64,000 bases of DNA from Mucilaginibacter sp. 14171R-50 (GTDB taxonomy: Bacteria > Bacteroidota > Bacteroidia > Sphingobacteriales > Sphingobacteriaceae). A program made the translations under genes and the position numbers. Below the pieces are notes generated by a model, which saw only the letters and a list, made by a program, of their open reading frames with translations, had not been told where the DNA came from and searched no databases. The DNA lies in contig NZ_CP048115.1 of the NCBI RefSeq assembly GCF_010093045.1, positions 310,001 to 374,000 of the forward strand, in the 5' to 3' direction. This document shows positions 47,849 through 57,592 of the stretch, in pieces. The first letter of the stretch is position 1, and each line of letters opens with the position of its first letter.

Positions 47849-48763
47849 TTATGCCTTTGGATGGGCTTGTTTATAAATAGATTTAAGTCGTTCAACAGAA
47901 TTGTGCGTATAAATTTGTGTGGCACTAAGGTTTGCGTGGCCAAGCAATTCTTTTATAGCATTCAGATCGGCGCCTTTATTTAACAGGCTTGTTGCAAACG
48001 TGTGCCTTAACACGTGAGGGCTTTTTTTATCCTGGGTTGATATGTAAGACAAATATTTATGCACTATTAAATATATAAGTTTCGGATATGCATCCGCGCC
48101 TTTATTTGTAACGATTAATGTTACGGAATTGTTATTAAAATTTTCACTTTTCTTTGCCTCTACATACCGCTTTATAAGACTTACCAACTCGCTGTTAAGT
48201 GGTATAATCCTCTGTTTGTTGCGTTTACCCAAAACTTTGATGGTGTTCTCGTATAAATCGATATCGGGGTGTTTTACACCGGTAATTTCGGCAAGGCGCA
48301 TGCCGGTGCCGAAAAGCATCTCGATAACGAGTTTATCGCGCAAGCCGGCAAAGTTATCCGTAAATATGTACTCGTCCCGGATGTTGAGCCGGCCATCAAG
48401 CATCTGTGTTAACTTGTCGCCGTCAACTACTGCAGGTAAATTTCTGGGTATCCTGGGGGCGTTTATTCGTGAAGTTGGATTGCCCGCTATCACGCCTTCC
48501 TGCATCAAAAATTTAAAGTATTTGCGCAGGGTGGCAATTTTGCGGTTAACTGAGCGGGCAGTTAAGCCGTCGTCCATCTGCTGCGCCATCCAGTTACGGA
48601 TATCGTGATGAGTTATCTCTGAGGGGTGTAAAACGGGGGGTGTACCATCAGGCGGATTTAAAAATAACAGAAATTGATCAAGATCTGACTGGTAGGCCGC
48701 TACCGTATGGGGTGAGTATCGCTTCTCGAACCTGATGTATTGAATAAACCTTTCTGAAAACAT
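47849..48763 (-). CDS. Tyrosine recombinase (XerC/D family)
   Basis: About 304 aa with the N-terminal SAM-like DNA-binding domain (RFIQYIRFEKRYSPHTVAAY, then YQSDLDQFLLF) and a C-terminal catalytic domain. The catalytic tetrad is visible: Arg in GTGMRLAEI, HxxR in SPHVLRHTFA, His in LLGHANLSA and Tyr in TQIYTHNSVERL. Such enzymes resolve chromosome dimers at dif. The ATG at 48761-48763 is preferred over 48784, because the alternative adds MGVQIVF, which has no family counterpart. It lies between rpsU and hpf, a frequent Bacteroidota order from memory. Confidence 0.88.
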   Translation of the reverse strand: MFSERFIQYIRFEKRYSPHTVAAYQSDLDQFLLFLNPPDGTPPVLHPSEITHHDIRNWMAQQMDDGLTARSVNRKIATLRKYFKFLMQEGVIAGNPTSRINAPRIPRNLPAVVDGDKLTQMLDGRLNIRDEYIFTDNFAGLRDKLVIEMLFGTGMRLAEITGVKHPDIDLYENTIKVLGKRNKQRIIPLNSELVSLIKRYVEAKKSENFNNNSVTLIVTNKGADAYPKLIYLIVHKYLSYISTQDKKSPHVLRHTFATSLLNKGADLNAIKELLGHANLSATQIYTHNSVERLKSIYKQAHPKA

Positions 48764-48849
48764 AAAAACTATTTGAACACCCAATAAATTGAATGTACAA
48801 ATAGTTTTTTTATAGTGACAAGAAAATCTGTAAAATTCGTCTACGAGAA

Positions 48850-49044
48850 TTAAACAGTAGTTTCCAAGTTCATATTCTGCTTATAGATAGCATGTTTGAT
48901 TTCATGCCTGCGGGTAATTGATTTTTTCTCGAAAGCCTGGCGACTGCGCAGTTCTCTTAAAACACCCGTTTTTTCAAATTTCTTTTTAAAGCGTTTTAAT
49001 GCCTTATCTAATGATTCGCCGTCTTTTACGTTAATGATGATCAT
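48850..49044 (-). CDS. rpsU: Ribosomal protein bS21
   Basis: The 64-aa, very basic protein has the bS21 pattern IIINVKDGESLDKALKRFKK, then KKFEKTGVLRELRSRQAFEK. In Bacteroidota bS21 helps to hide the anti-Shine-Dalgarno end of 16S rRNA. Its own message carries a strong site, AGGAGGT (49055-49061), which allows autogenous control when bS21 is scarce. A matching promoter lies at 49073-49103. xerC and hpf follow. Confidence 0.96.
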   Translation of the reverse strand: MIIINVKDGESLDKALKRFKKKFEKTGVLRELRSRQAFEKKSITRRHEIKHAIYKQNMNLETTV

Positions 49045-49054
49045 AATTCCAAAT

Positions 49055-49061
49055 ACCTCCT
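49055..49061 (-). promoter_or_regulatory. Strong Shine-Dalgarno site of rpsU
   Basis: AGGAGGT is followed by a 10-nt spacer before the rpsU ATG. A conserved site here is known in Bacteroidota and thought to sense bS21-free ribosomes. Confidence 0.85.
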
Positions 49062-49072
49062 TTCAGGGACGT

Positions 49073-49103
49073 CAAAGGTATGGAAATACTTTTAAAACTG
49101 AAA
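49073..49103 (-). promoter_or_regulatory. Predicted promoter of rpsU
   Basis: TACCTTTG (49073-49080) matches TAnnTTTG exactly. After 19 nt lies TTTC (49100-49103), three of four bases of the -33 TTTG box. The leader would begin just upstream of the Shine-Dalgarno site. Confidence 0.6.
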
Positions 49104-49148
49104 TACAATATTTTATAATTTTTTCCGCCGATTTAAACCTGGGCATTT

Positions 49149-49832
49149 TTAGGGTTTAAGGGGCTGTGGGGCCCGCTTGTCAGGCGGCAGGGCCATAAAC
49201 TTTTTATAGCTGTCATTTACATAAGCCACCATCGATTCGGCATTATTACTGCGTATAAAGGCATAGGTAGGCCTAAACATCGTCATGAAGTTTTCAAGGT
49301 CGGTACCTCTCAACGGCACCAAACTGCTAACGTAAGCGGGGCTAAACGCAGCGTCGATACCGCGCTGTTCGGCCTCACGCTGAAAGTACCGTTTTAACCG
49401 CCGCGCCTTTTTACCTTCGCTGCTAAACCATGTTGATGGCGAAAATACATACACCTTACTTTTTTCATACACCTCGGGGTATTCGGCCCGGGGATTAAAT
49501 GGCGTGCGTTTGGCAGTAATGTTTACCTGCCTTAACGAGATAGTTTGCGTGGTAAGCATTATCTTTTTGGGGGTAAGGTCTATCAGGTACAGGGTATCTG
49601 AAGTATACCCCGGCGAATTAAATATAAGGGTTTGCCCTGCCGCAGCACGTATGGCAAAATTGCCTTTGTTATCGGTAATGCTTACCTGGCGGTTATTTAT
49701 ATCACGTATAAAAACATCTGATAAGCGGATGTTGGTGCCCTGCTCATAAACAGTTCCTTTAAAAACACCCTGTGCATTTGCAAACGCGGTGGTTGATATC
49801 AATATAACGGCAACCCAAAATACCTGTTTCAT
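49149..49832 (-). CDS. Exported carboxypeptidase-regulatory-like protein
   Basis: The 227-aa protein has a signal peptide (MKQVFWVAVILISTTAFANA, cleavage near residue 20). A CarboxypepD_reg-like beta-sandwich follows at residues 22-110 (GVFKGTVYEQGTNIRLSDVF, then DNKGNFAIRA). Its last 100 residues (FSSEGKKARRLKRYFQREAE and following) have no motif I recognise. Such proteins are frequent in Bacteroidota envelopes and may be anchored in the periplasm or outer membrane. It stands alone; the function is unknown. Confidence 0.75.
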   Translation of the reverse strand: MKQVFWVAVILISTTAFANAQGVFKGTVYEQGTNIRLSDVFIRDINNRQVSITDNKGNFAIRAAAGQTLIFNSPGYTSDTLYLIDLTPKKIMLTTQTISLRQVNITAKRTPFNPRAEYPEVYEKSKVYVFSPSTWFSSEGKKARRLKRYFQREAEQRGIDAAFSPAYVSSLVPLRGTDLENFMTMFRPTYAFIRSNNAESMVAYVNDSYKKFMALPPDKRAPQPLKP

Positions 49833-49903
49833 GGCGCATATATTAGCTATATTATTAAACCTGTTTATTCCTTTAAAAGTTTCAAATTAACAGCCTAAAA
49901 TCA

Positions 49904-49932
49904 ATAAAAAACCCGGCCTAAACCGGGTTTTT
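49904..49932 (-). terminator. Terminator after the M1 peptidase gene
   Basis: A perfect stem (AAACCCGG with CCGGGTTT, loop TTTAGG) is followed by TTTTATT on the minus strand. It lies 8 bp after the stop codon. Confidence 0.85.
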
Positions 49933-49939
49933 ATGAAAA

Positions 49940-51904
49940 TTACTTTTGCCAAACATTATTATCCGGGTTATAATCGGGTAATACTTTGTCTGGGTCGTAA
50001 GTAACTGATTGTATTTCTTCTGTAGATGGGTATTTTACAACAAAGCTATTGTTACGTTCCCATATTTCAACAGGCAGTTTAAGACGGGTAACCTTACCGC
50101 TTACTGTTTTAATATCCAGGATAACCGGCATCACCAGCTTATCAAGGTTTTCGATGGTGATCAATGCGCCCTTATTTGCATCGCCGCCTACATATTTAAC
50201 ATCGCGCACAGCAACATCCAATCGCCAGTTGTTTACAAACCAGCCTCTCCAAAACCAGCTCAGATTCTCGCCGCTCGCGTTTTCCATTGTCCTGAAGAAA
50301 TCATCAGGCGTAGGGTGTTTAAATGCCCAGCGTGCAATGTAAGTACGGAAAGCATAATCGAAGCGCTCAGGGCCCAGGATAGTTTCGCGCAGCATAGTTA
50401 AGCCCATGCCGGGTTTAAAGTATAGCATCCAACCGGTGTTGGCTTCTTTCAGGTTTTCCGGATAACTCATTATCGGTTCCATCTGTGCGCTTGTTACAAA
50501 TGCCCCCGCTTTGTGCATATCCTGTTTTTTGCTTGCGTACTCGCCTTTATTAAAGTCAGCGGTGCTTAAAGTATTTATAAAGGTATTAAAGCCTTCATCC
50601 ATCCAGCCGTATAAACGTTCGTTCGAGCCTACGATCATCGGGAACCAGGTATGGCCAAACTCGTGATCGTTAACACCCCAAAGCTGTGATTTTTTTGCTT
50701 TGAAACCACAGAACACAATACCAGGGTATTCCATGCCACCAACCCTGCCGGCAACTGCGGTAGCGGCAGGATAAGGATATTCGAACCATTTTTGCGAATT
50801 ATACTCAATAGATTTTTTTACATACTCGGTTGATCGGCCCCAGGCATCGTTGCCATCGCTTTCAACCGGATAAGCCGATATAGCGATAGATTTTTTGCCG
50901 CTTGGCAGGTCCATTTTAGCAGCATCAACAATAAACGCTGCCGATGAACCCCATGAAGCGTCGCGCGCATTCTTTATTTTGAAGTGCCAGGTAAGCTCTT
51001 TTTTGCCCGCCGGGCGCGATGCAGGGCTGGTTACTTCGTTTGCTGAGCGTATCATTACGGTCTGCTCGCTTTTTTCTGCCTGCGCCCAGCGTTTTAACTG
51101 CTCGGGCGTGTAAACGTCCTGCGGATTTTGCAACTCGCCCGATGCAACCACTATATGATTGGCCGGTGCAGTAATATTCAGATCAAAATCGCCGTACTCC
51201 AGGTAAAACTCTCCCGGGCCAGTGTAAGGCACAGCATTCCATCCCATTATATCATCGTACACATACATGCGGGGATACCATTGTGCTACAGTGTAAATTT
51301 TACCATTTTTTGTTTCCTGGATACCGGTACGGTCAGATCCGTAATCGGGCACAATAAATGAGTACTCGATGTTAAGTTTTACCTGGCCGCCATTAGCATT
51401 TACACCGGCAGGCAAAAATATCTGCATCCGGGTATCTTCGATTAAATACTTAACAGGGGTATCGCCAACCTTAACCGACTTAATTTTATATCCGCCTTTG
51501 CTCAAATCGCCACGGCCACCGTTACGGCTACCGCTTGGCGGTATAATTGCCGAACCACGTGAGCCTTCGGCAAAAAGGTTCTGATCTAACTGCATCCATA
51601 AAAAGTCAAGTTTTTGAGGGCTGTTGTTGGTATACGTTAAAACTTCAGAACCGGTAACTTCGTTGGTTTGATCATTAAGCCGTGCGTTCAGTTGGTAATC
51701 GGCCCGGTTTTGCCAATACCTTGGCCCCGGCTGCCCATCCGCCGCGCGAAACTCCGACCCATTTTTCGTGTAAAAAAAAGGTGCAAACGGATCATGGTAA
51801 TTATAGTTGCCGGCAGCCGGCTGCTCCTGTTGCTGCGCCTGTACAACAACGCTGCTAACGGCCATAATAGCCAGCGTACAACCGGCAATTAGTTTCAGTT
51901 TCAT
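49940..51904 (-). CDS. M1 family metallopeptidase, exported
   Basis: About 654 aa with a signal peptide ([20 protein letters not shown], cleavage near AQA at residue 24). The gluzincin site is HEFGHTWFP near residue 430, with the third zinc ligand in [10 protein letters not shown] 19 residues later. A family-typical exopeptidase motif GGMEYPG is near 395. It would remove N-terminal residues from peptides in the periplasm. I prefer ATG 51902-51904 to the upstream 51937, because the signal peptide then starts with the basic MKLK. It has no close partner genes. Confidence 0.92.
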   Translation of the reverse strand: MKLKLIAGCTLAIMAVSSVVVQAQQQEQPAAGNYNYHDPFAPFFYTKNGSEFRAADGQPGPRYWQNRADYQLNARLNDQTNEVTGSEVLTYTNNSPQKLDFLWMQLDQNLFAEGSRGSAIIPPSGSRNGGRGDLSKGGYKIKSVKVGDTPVKYLIEDTRMQIFLPAGVNANGGQVKLNIEYSFIVPDYGSDRTGIQETKNGKIYTVAQWYPRMYVYDDIMGWNAVPYTGPGEFYLEYGDFDLNITAPANHIVVASGELQNPQDVYTPEQLKRWAQAEKSEQTVMIRSANEVTSPASRPAGKKELTWHFKIKNARDASWGSSAAFIVDAAKMDLPSGKKSIAISAYPVESDGNDAWGRSTEYVKKSIEYNSQKWFEYPYPAATAVAGRVGGMEYPGIVFCGFKAKKSQLWGVNDHEFGHTWFPMIVGSNERLYGWMDEGFNTFINTLSTADFNKGEYASKKQDMHKAGAFVTSAQMEPIMSYPENLKEANTGWMLYFKPGMGLTMLRETILGPERFDYAFRTYIARWAFKHPTPDDFFRTMENASGENLSWFWRGWFVNNWRLDVAVRDVKYVGGDANKGALITIENLDKLVMPVILDIKTVSGKVTRLKLPVEIWERNNSFVVKYPSTEEIQSVTYDPDKVLPDYNPDNNVWQK

Positions 51905-52017
51905 AATTTTATAATGATTTGGTAAAAACAAAGACAATAATACACATTATACATTTGAGTGTGTCATCAAATTACAAAGTGTAATAAGTAAGTTACGGAT
52001 TAACAGTCTGTGATAAA

Positions 52018-52362
52018 TTACTTAAACGCCTTATTATAAACGGCTTCATCAAAGCCAAAAAACAATAAATCGCCATTTTCTATAACGGGGCGTTTGATCA
52101 TACTGGTTTTTTGCTGCAATAATTGCAAGGCGTCCTTGTTTGTTTTGATACTTTCTTTAACCGCCGGGTCAAGCTGTTTCCAGGTTAGGCCCTGCTTGTT
52201 CAAGAACTTTTCGTAACCCGCTTTCTCATCCCACTCGTTCAGTTTTTCGGCGCTTACGCCCAGCTTCTTAAAATCATGAAACTCGTATGCTACGTTATTT
52301 GCTTTTAACCAGTCGAGCGCTTTTTTTACCGTGTTGCAGTTGGTGATGCCGTAAACTTTCAT
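52018..52362 (-). CDS. ArsC/Spx-like thioredoxin-fold protein
   Basis: The 114-aa protein matches the YffB/Spx/ArsC family: MKVYGITNCNTVKKALDWLK near the N-terminus, with a single Cys where arsenate reductases have C-x5-R, and SMIKRPVIENGDLLFFGFDE near the C-terminus (the IKRPV motif). Only one Cys is present, so it is likely a glutathione- or thiol-dependent reductase of unknown substrate, not a true Spx regulator (which has CxxC). It is 12 bp downstream of the outer-membrane receptor gene, on the same strand. Confidence 0.82.
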   Translation of the reverse strand: MKVYGITNCNTVKKALDWLKANNVAYEFHDFKKLGVSAEKLNEWDEKAGYEKFLNKQGLTWKQLDPAVKESIKTNKDALQLLQQKTSMIKRPVIENGDLLFFGFDEAVYNKAFK

Positions 52363-52374
52363 GGGGCTAAAATA

Positions 52375-54762
52375 TCAATTTTTAGCACCGCCAAGTGAAT
52401 CATCATTATTAATTCCGCGCTGGTTTTTTTTGATAGCTGCGCTTAAGCTGCCAAACTTATAGTTGAAGCCTATGCCGATAGACCTGAAGTTTTGGTAGTT
52501 ATAGGAAAAGTTGTTAAACGAATCGGTATGCGTATAAAAATCAAGCTTTATAAACTTGCTAAACGGTCCGTTGGCGTATAATGACAATGTGGCTTTTTTA
52601 TTAAACAGCTCTTTAGATGCGTTGAAACCATAACCAAGGTAGTAATTATCAATGCCCTGCAATAGCACATAGCGGCTATCAAACCCAACATTAACCCCTA
52701 CCCGGTAACCATCACTAAATTTGTAACTGCTATTGGTAAATACATGCCCCTGGTAACCGCTGTTAGTAAAAAACTCGTTATTGAACGTGCCTTTTAACCA
52801 CACGCGCATTATCTCGGCATTTACGTTTACATTAAATTTGGTTGTTATGGGGTAGTTCCAATTTACATCTAACCCCAGGTTTTTGTTTTTACCTACGTTA
52901 GCATAAGTGCTGGTGGTAACGGTGCCATTTACGCTTGATAAATTTTGAATAGTATTATTGGCAAAAGCATAGCTTAAGCTGATATTAAGCGATCCTTTTG
53001 CGAAGTTGCCGTAACTAAGCTCGAAATTATTATTAACGGCCGGGCGCAATGCAGGGTTACCCCTGCTAATGTATTTGGTATTGGTACTATCAACAAACGG
53101 GTTAAGTTGCCATATACCGGGGCGCTGTATACGTTGAGTAAAACCAAACGTAAGGCTGCTATTGTTTAACGAGCGTTGCATCGAGAACGATGGCACAACA
53201 TTGGTATAGGATTGATTGAGGTTGGTACTGGTTGATGTAAAGTTGGCGTTGATCTCGGTACGCTCATACCTCGCGCCCGCTTTGAATGTCCATTTGGTAA
53301 ATTTAAGTGTATAAGAGTTATAGGCGCTATATACATTTTGATGGTAGTCAAAATCGTTTGCCTGTCCGCTGTTATCCATGTAATTACCCGTCGCGTCCTT
53401 CAGGTCGGTATGAAAGGTACTGTAGTTATTACGGTTTATCATTTTACCCCCGGCTTCTATGTTCAGTTTTTTAAGCGGGTGCACATAATCCAATTGCGTG
53501 GTATGCTCTTTTGCACCGGAATTATTTAACTGACGAAAATCGGCACTGTTTCCCGGAGATACAAGATTAAGGGCGTTATTACCAAAATCGCTGTATTTAT
53601 AAGAGGCGGTAAGCAACCGGTCTTTATTGCCTTTAAAACCTAACTGGTAGTTAAGCCCAAAATCGGCACCGTGGTATGCACCATCACCATTGTTGGTAGT
53701 AGTGTAACTGTTGGCAACACCCGCATTAGTTTCGGTAGTAAATTGTGTAGATAAGTTTAAGTTAGTGCCGCGGTAGTAATTGAAAGTACCGGTCAACAGA
53801 TTTAAACTATCGGCCTCAAAACTTAGCTCGGTACTTACATAGTTATTGTTTCCGGTACCAAAACGATTACCCGTTTGCACCACTGATGATGGCTGCAGCA
53901 GGAAATCTGTTTGATTATAAAAATCTGTAGGGCGCTTCGGCCTGTGCCCCGTACCTGCGTAGGCATTAACTCCAAACTTGCCTTTTTTTGCTGTAAGGTT
54001 TATATTAGCCCGCGGCCCCCATATACTGTTATAATTAAGGTTTACCGAGCCATTGTACCCTTCATCTCCCTTTTTTTGAGTAATGATATTGATAATACCT
54101 GCCAATCCCTCGGCGTCGTACTTGGCAGGTGGTGTGGTTATTACCTCTATCTTTACAATGTTGGTACCCGGCATGGCTTTTAATATATCTGACGGGTTAC
54201 GCGCCATCAGTGCCGACTCTTTACCGTTCAATAATATCTTGTAATTGCCGCTTCCGCGCAGTTTGATATTATCGTTGCCATCAACAGACAGCAGCGGCAC
54301 TTTTCGGATCATATCAAGCGCGGTGACGGCTTTTGCTTCCGGGTCTGCCTGCACGTCGTAACTCAGGCGGTCAACCTCCTGTTTCATCAACGGCCTGGCC
54401 GCAACAACCGATACTTCTTTTAATTGATTATGCGTAGCTGCAAGCAGCACACTACCCACGTCGACCATCTTTTTATCACCCGGTATATCGATCACTTTGG
54501 TACCATAGCCCATGTAGACCAATGCAAGTTTATAACGCTTTTGAGGGACACCCCCAAGTTCAAAAGTACCGTCATCTTTGGTGAGCATACTTTTTACAGG
54601 GGCGTTGCTGGCGGCATCTGTTAAGGCAACGGTTACAAAACTAAGGGGTTTATTAATAGCCGAATCGATAACCAGACCCTTTATAGTAATGTTTTGTACT
54701 GGTGATTGTGCAAATGTAAGGGTAGTGCAGAAACCAAGCACTGCCAGCAGAAATATTTTCAT
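52375..54762 (-). CDS. TonB-dependent-receptor-like outer-membrane beta-barrel protein
   Basis: The 795-aa protein has a signal peptide (MKIFLLAVLGFCTTLTFAQS). A carboxypeptidase-regulatory-like domain follows at about residues 22-110 (NITIKGLVIDSAINKPLSFV). Then comes a plug domain (VVAARPLMKQEVDRLSYDVQ, GSGNYKILLNGKESALMARN) and a beta-barrel of the OMP_b-brl_3 type (about 380-795). It lacks the SusD partner and the long SusC N-terminus, so it is not a SusC. The ligand is unknown; iron or oligopeptide uptake and signalling are options. It precedes the ArsC-like gene by 12 bp. Confidence 0.85.
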   Translation of the reverse strand: MKIFLLAVLGFCTTLTFAQSPVQNITIKGLVIDSAINKPLSFVTVALTDAASNAPVKSMLTKDDGTFELGGVPQKRYKLALVYMGYGTKVIDIPGDKKMVDVGSVLLAATHNQLKEVSVVAARPLMKQEVDRLSYDVQADPEAKAVTALDMIRKVPLLSVDGNDNIKLRGSGNYKILLNGKESALMARNPSDILKAMPGTNIVKIEVITTPPAKYDAEGLAGIINIITQKKGDEGYNGSVNLNYNSIWGPRANINLTAKKGKFGVNAYAGTGHRPKRPTDFYNQTDFLLQPSSVVQTGNRFGTGNNNYVSTELSFEADSLNLLTGTFNYYRGTNLNLSTQFTTETNAGVANSYTTTNNGDGAYHGADFGLNYQLGFKGNKDRLLTASYKYSDFGNNALNLVSPGNSADFRQLNNSGAKEHTTQLDYVHPLKKLNIEAGGKMINRNNYSTFHTDLKDATGNYMDNSGQANDFDYHQNVYSAYNSYTLKFTKWTFKAGARYERTEINANFTSTSTNLNQSYTNVVPSFSMQRSLNNSSLTFGFTQRIQRPGIWQLNPFVDSTNTKYISRGNPALRPAVNNNFELSYGNFAKGSLNISLSYAFANNTIQNLSSVNGTVTTSTYANVGKNKNLGLDVNWNYPITTKFNVNVNAEIMRVWLKGTFNNEFFTNSGYQGHVFTNSSYKFSDGYRVGVNVGFDSRYVLLQGIDNYYLGYGFNASKELFNKKATLSLYANGPFSKFIKLDFYTHTDSFNNFSYNYQNFRSIGIGFNYKFGSLSAAIKKNQRGINNDDSLGGAKN

Positions 54763-54849
54763 TCAATAGTTTAGCCTAAAAGACGCGCGAAGATAAGCCT
54801 TCGTTGCAACCTACGCCGTTATAAATACGGGTAATTTGTAACAAAAACG

Positions 54850-55479
54850 CTACTTATTGAATTTGGTCATGGTTAACTCCGTACCAATGGTAGTAAAGCT
54901 TTTTATCATCTCTATCGAGCGCTCAATCAAGGCAGGTAATTCGGGCTTTTCATCATCATCAAAGCCGCTTAATACATAATCTACCTGCCGCCCTTTTGGG
55001 AAATTATCGCCCACACCAAACCTAAGCCTGGCGTATTCATTGTTACCCAATATTGCTTCGATGTTCTTTAAGCCGTTATGCCCCGCGGCGCTGCCTTTAG
55101 GTTTTAATCGCAGGGTGCCTAATGGCAATGCTATATCGTCCACAACTACCAATACATTCTGCACCGGGATCTTCAGTTCCTTCATCCAGTGATTAAGCGC
55201 TTTACCGCTAAGGTTCATGTAAGTGGTTGGCTTAATAAGGTGCAGGCTGCGGCCCTTATGGTTTACTTCGGCGTAGGAAGCAAGGCGCATGGTGTAAAAC
55301 TTCGCTCCCTCCTGCTTTGCCATTTCATCCAACACCATAAAACCAATGTTATGCCTCGTATCGGCATACTCCGGCCCGATATTCCCTAAACCAACGATAA
55401 GATATTTCATACCCGCTAAACCCGGTTTAGCCACCGGGGCTTTCTTTAAAAACTTACTAAAATAAGGCCTGATTGCCAT
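54850..55479 (-). CDS. pth: Peptidyl-tRNA hydrolase
   Basis: The 209-aa enzyme recycles peptidyl-tRNA. LIVGLGNIGPEYADTRHNIG near residue 27 contains the catalytic His. LIKPTTYMNLSGKAL, VVDDIALPLGTLRLKPKGSA and GHNGLKNIEAILG follow. The core begins at MKYLIVGLG (ATG near 55410). A basic 23-residue N-terminal extension precedes it. Similar extensions occur in other Bacteroidota as far as I recall, so I keep the longer form. The shorter start is a clear alternative. Confidence 0.93.
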   Translation of the reverse strand: MAIRPYFSKFLKKAPVAKPGLAGMKYLIVGLGNIGPEYADTRHNIGFMVLDEMAKQEGAKFYTMRLASYAEVNHKGRSLHLIKPTTYMNLSGKALNHWMKELKIPVQNVLVVVDDIALPLGTLRLKPKGSAAGHNGLKNIEAILGNNEYARLRFGVGDNFPKGRQVDYVLSGFDDDEKPELPALIERSIEMIKSFTTIGTELTMTKFNK

Positions 55480-55655
55480 AAATTAAGAAATAGCAAAGTA
55501 AAACAAAAACGGCAATAAGTAACTCATCGGTTTACCCATTATTTAAGTCAACAGGCCTTTGCTTCTTCGAACCGCCTTCTTTTATCACCGCGGAAAGAAT
55601 GCTAAAACTTCCAAAGCACTCGTCAGATGAGCGCAAGGGTTAGGTTATTCTAAAT

Positions 55656-55688
55656 AGCAAAGCCGCCTAAAGTATAGGCGGCTTTGCT
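55656..55688 (-). terminator. Terminator-like hairpin after the ricin-domain lipoprotein gene
   Basis: AGCAAAGCCGCC pairs perfectly with GGCGGCTTTGCT around a 9-nt loop. The following minus-strand sequence is ATTTAG, a weak T-tract. The stem resembles that of the rpoC terminator (GCAAAGCC). Confidence 0.7.
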
Positions 55689-55708
55689 AAAAAACACGTC
55701 GCTTTGCT

Positions 55709-57562
55709 TTATAACCCCACTACCGAATACGGCACGCGGATGTTTTTTACACGATAGTAATAAGGGTCGAGATAACCTTCCTGACAATCTGAAACGCCGC
55801 AGCCCGAAAAATTAAGGCAAAAGGTAAGTAACAGTTCGTTATGGCCGTTAACCGATTCGGGGTGAATTGACGGCGTATAATAACGTGCGTACTTACCGGC
55901 TAAATATTCGCTAACTGTATATATATACTTTGGAGTGGTAAACGGACCTGTTGGGCTGCTTGATGTGGATATATATATATCACGCTTATCCTCGCAGTTG
56001 AAGCCCTGGTCCATTGACATCATAATGTATTTACCGTTAAGATAAGAGATTGAGTTATTACCCGGCCCTACAGCAATTTTTGCCGCATCGCTGGCGGTAG
56101 GCATGTTTACCCAAGAAGCACCGTCCCAAAACGTCCATTTCAACGGATCACTTTGTGCGAACCGGGCTACAAAAATATTATTGCCATAACCGAAGTTGAA
56201 GCCTTGGGAGCCGAAAGAATACACATAACCATCGTTACCCTTTACCATACCCGTAGAATAACTGATATCTACCTGGCCCGACATACCCTGGGGTGTAAAA
56301 CGCTCAGCCGTCCATTCGTTGCCTGCATTTGGTGTTAACTTATACAGCGACTGGTTAGTGCTGCTGAGGCCTTTACCCTCGCCGCACTGTACCCAAACGC
56401 TACCGTTTATTTGAACACCTAAGCCCGGCCACGACCAATCTGTGCCAGGCTGGTTATTAAACACCTGCCGCGGCCTTCCATGCGCGCTGTTTGGTATTGT
56501 CATGTTAGTGGTATGGTCGGGGTTCCAGTCGGTCGCTGTTGGTTGAATCATTACCGAGTTGTTGTAATTAAAAAAGTCCGAACATGAAAATTTATGATTA
56601 TCGCGTAACCTGGAACCATCCCAGGCATCTTGTGTTATCCATAGAACGCGGCCATCGCTCAGCGGTACACTGGTACCCTGGTCAAACGCTACCGAACCCT
56701 GGCTTGGGTCATTTCTCTCAAAAAACCCTATTGCCGAGTCGTCCCTGTAAGCCTCCTCTGCAAGCGGTGTAAGGGTGAAGCGCTGGCTGCTACTATTATC
56801 ATCAGCCTGCTGCAGGGTTACATTATTATCTGCGGCTGATACATTAAGCACCAGGCCCGTAGTCTTATTAACAATATTAAATGCGCCTATGGTTGATGAT
56901 TGCTTAATTACCCACAATTCTGCTGCTGCGGCCGATTCCCGATATTGCTCAGCTACTGTACCTGCCTGTGCACCAGCGGGGGCATTCAAAAACTTCCCGG
57001 TGAACAGATTGCGGATCTGGTAATACCTTACGCCTCCGGCTGTGCTATTATATATGAGGTGCCATTTTTGCCAAAGCGGCATCGCCGAAGCACTTGTAAC
57101 GGCTTCTACTTTTTGGTTATCCTTATATTTCTCATTAAAGGTATAATTGCCTGCCACCTGTAGCATTTTGCCGTTGTTGCCGGCAATAGCAAATACGCCG
57201 TATTGTATATCGTTTATATCAAAAACTTTAAACTCCACATTCCAGTCGTACGTCTCGCCCGATTCGGCCGTGACTACAAATACCTGTTTCAACGATGTAG
57301 CATCAAAACTCGCACCGGATGCAGGCGACACGGTTGCCCCTTCAGATATTACCATATTAGCCTTTAGTGCAGCCATGTTAGCACCTTTCTGCACTGTAAC
57401 CACTATAGTATGTGTAGTATTATTAAACACCGCAGGGCCCATCTGCCCTTCTGCAAGCGAAAATTGTTTGATCATTCTTCCGGGACTTGGAAATCGTTTA
57501 TAATCTTTAGAACAAGACACAACAAGCATAATTGCCGTTAGCAGTAGGAGTAATTTTCTCAT
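55709..57562 (-). CDS. Lipoprotein with ricin-type lectin and propeller-like domains
   Basis: The 617-aa exported protein has a lipobox (MLVVSCSKD; Cys near residue 17). Next is a DUF5018-like Ig-fold (about 30-110; VVTVQKGANMAALKANMVIS, then SGETYDWNVEF). A ricin-B-type beta-trefoil follows at about 120-270 (NNGKMLQVAG, GVRYYQIRNLFTGKFLNA). A beta-rich C-terminal half (about 280-617) resembles DUF4185/DUF5005 glycosidase-like propellers (DGRVLWITQDAWDG, STSSSPTGPF). It probably binds a glycan at the cell surface. It has a good promoter at 57593-57624. No enzyme activity can be assigned. Confidence 0.75.
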   Translation of the reverse strand: MRKLLLLLTAIMLVVSCSKDYKRFPSPGRMIKQFSLAEGQMGPAVFNNTTHTIVVTVQKGANMAALKANMVISEGATVSPASGASFDATSLKQVFVVTAESGETYDWNVEFKVFDINDIQYGVFAIAGNNGKMLQVAGNYTFNEKYKDNQKVEAVTSASAMPLWQKWHLIYNSTAGGVRYYQIRNLFTGKFLNAPAGAQAGTVAEQYRESAAAAELWVIKQSSTIGAFNIVNKTTGLVLNVSAADNNVTLQQADDNSSSQRFTLTPLAEEAYRDDSAIGFFERNDPSQGSVAFDQGTSVPLSDGRVLWITQDAWDGSRLRDNHKFSCSDFFNYNNSVMIQPTATDWNPDHTTNMTIPNSAHGRPRQVFNNQPGTDWSWPGLGVQINGSVWVQCGEGKGLSSTNQSLYKLTPNAGNEWTAERFTPQGMSGQVDISYSTGMVKGNDGYVYSFGSQGFNFGYGNNIFVARFAQSDPLKWTFWDGASWVNMPTASDAAKIAVGPGNNSISYLNGKYIMMSMDQGFNCEDKRDIYISTSSSPTGPFTTPKYIYTVSEYLAGKYARYYTPSIHPESVNGHNELLLTFCLNFSGCGVSDCQEGYLDPYYYRVKNIRVPYSVVGL

Positions 57563-57592
57563 GATAAGCCTTTGATTTAAGTTTAATTATCA

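Noticed and set aside
47849..48784. Mobile-element integrase
   Set aside because: The tyrosine recombinase lies in a conserved rpsU-xerC-hpf setting with no attachment sites or phage genes, so a chromosomal Xer role is more likely.
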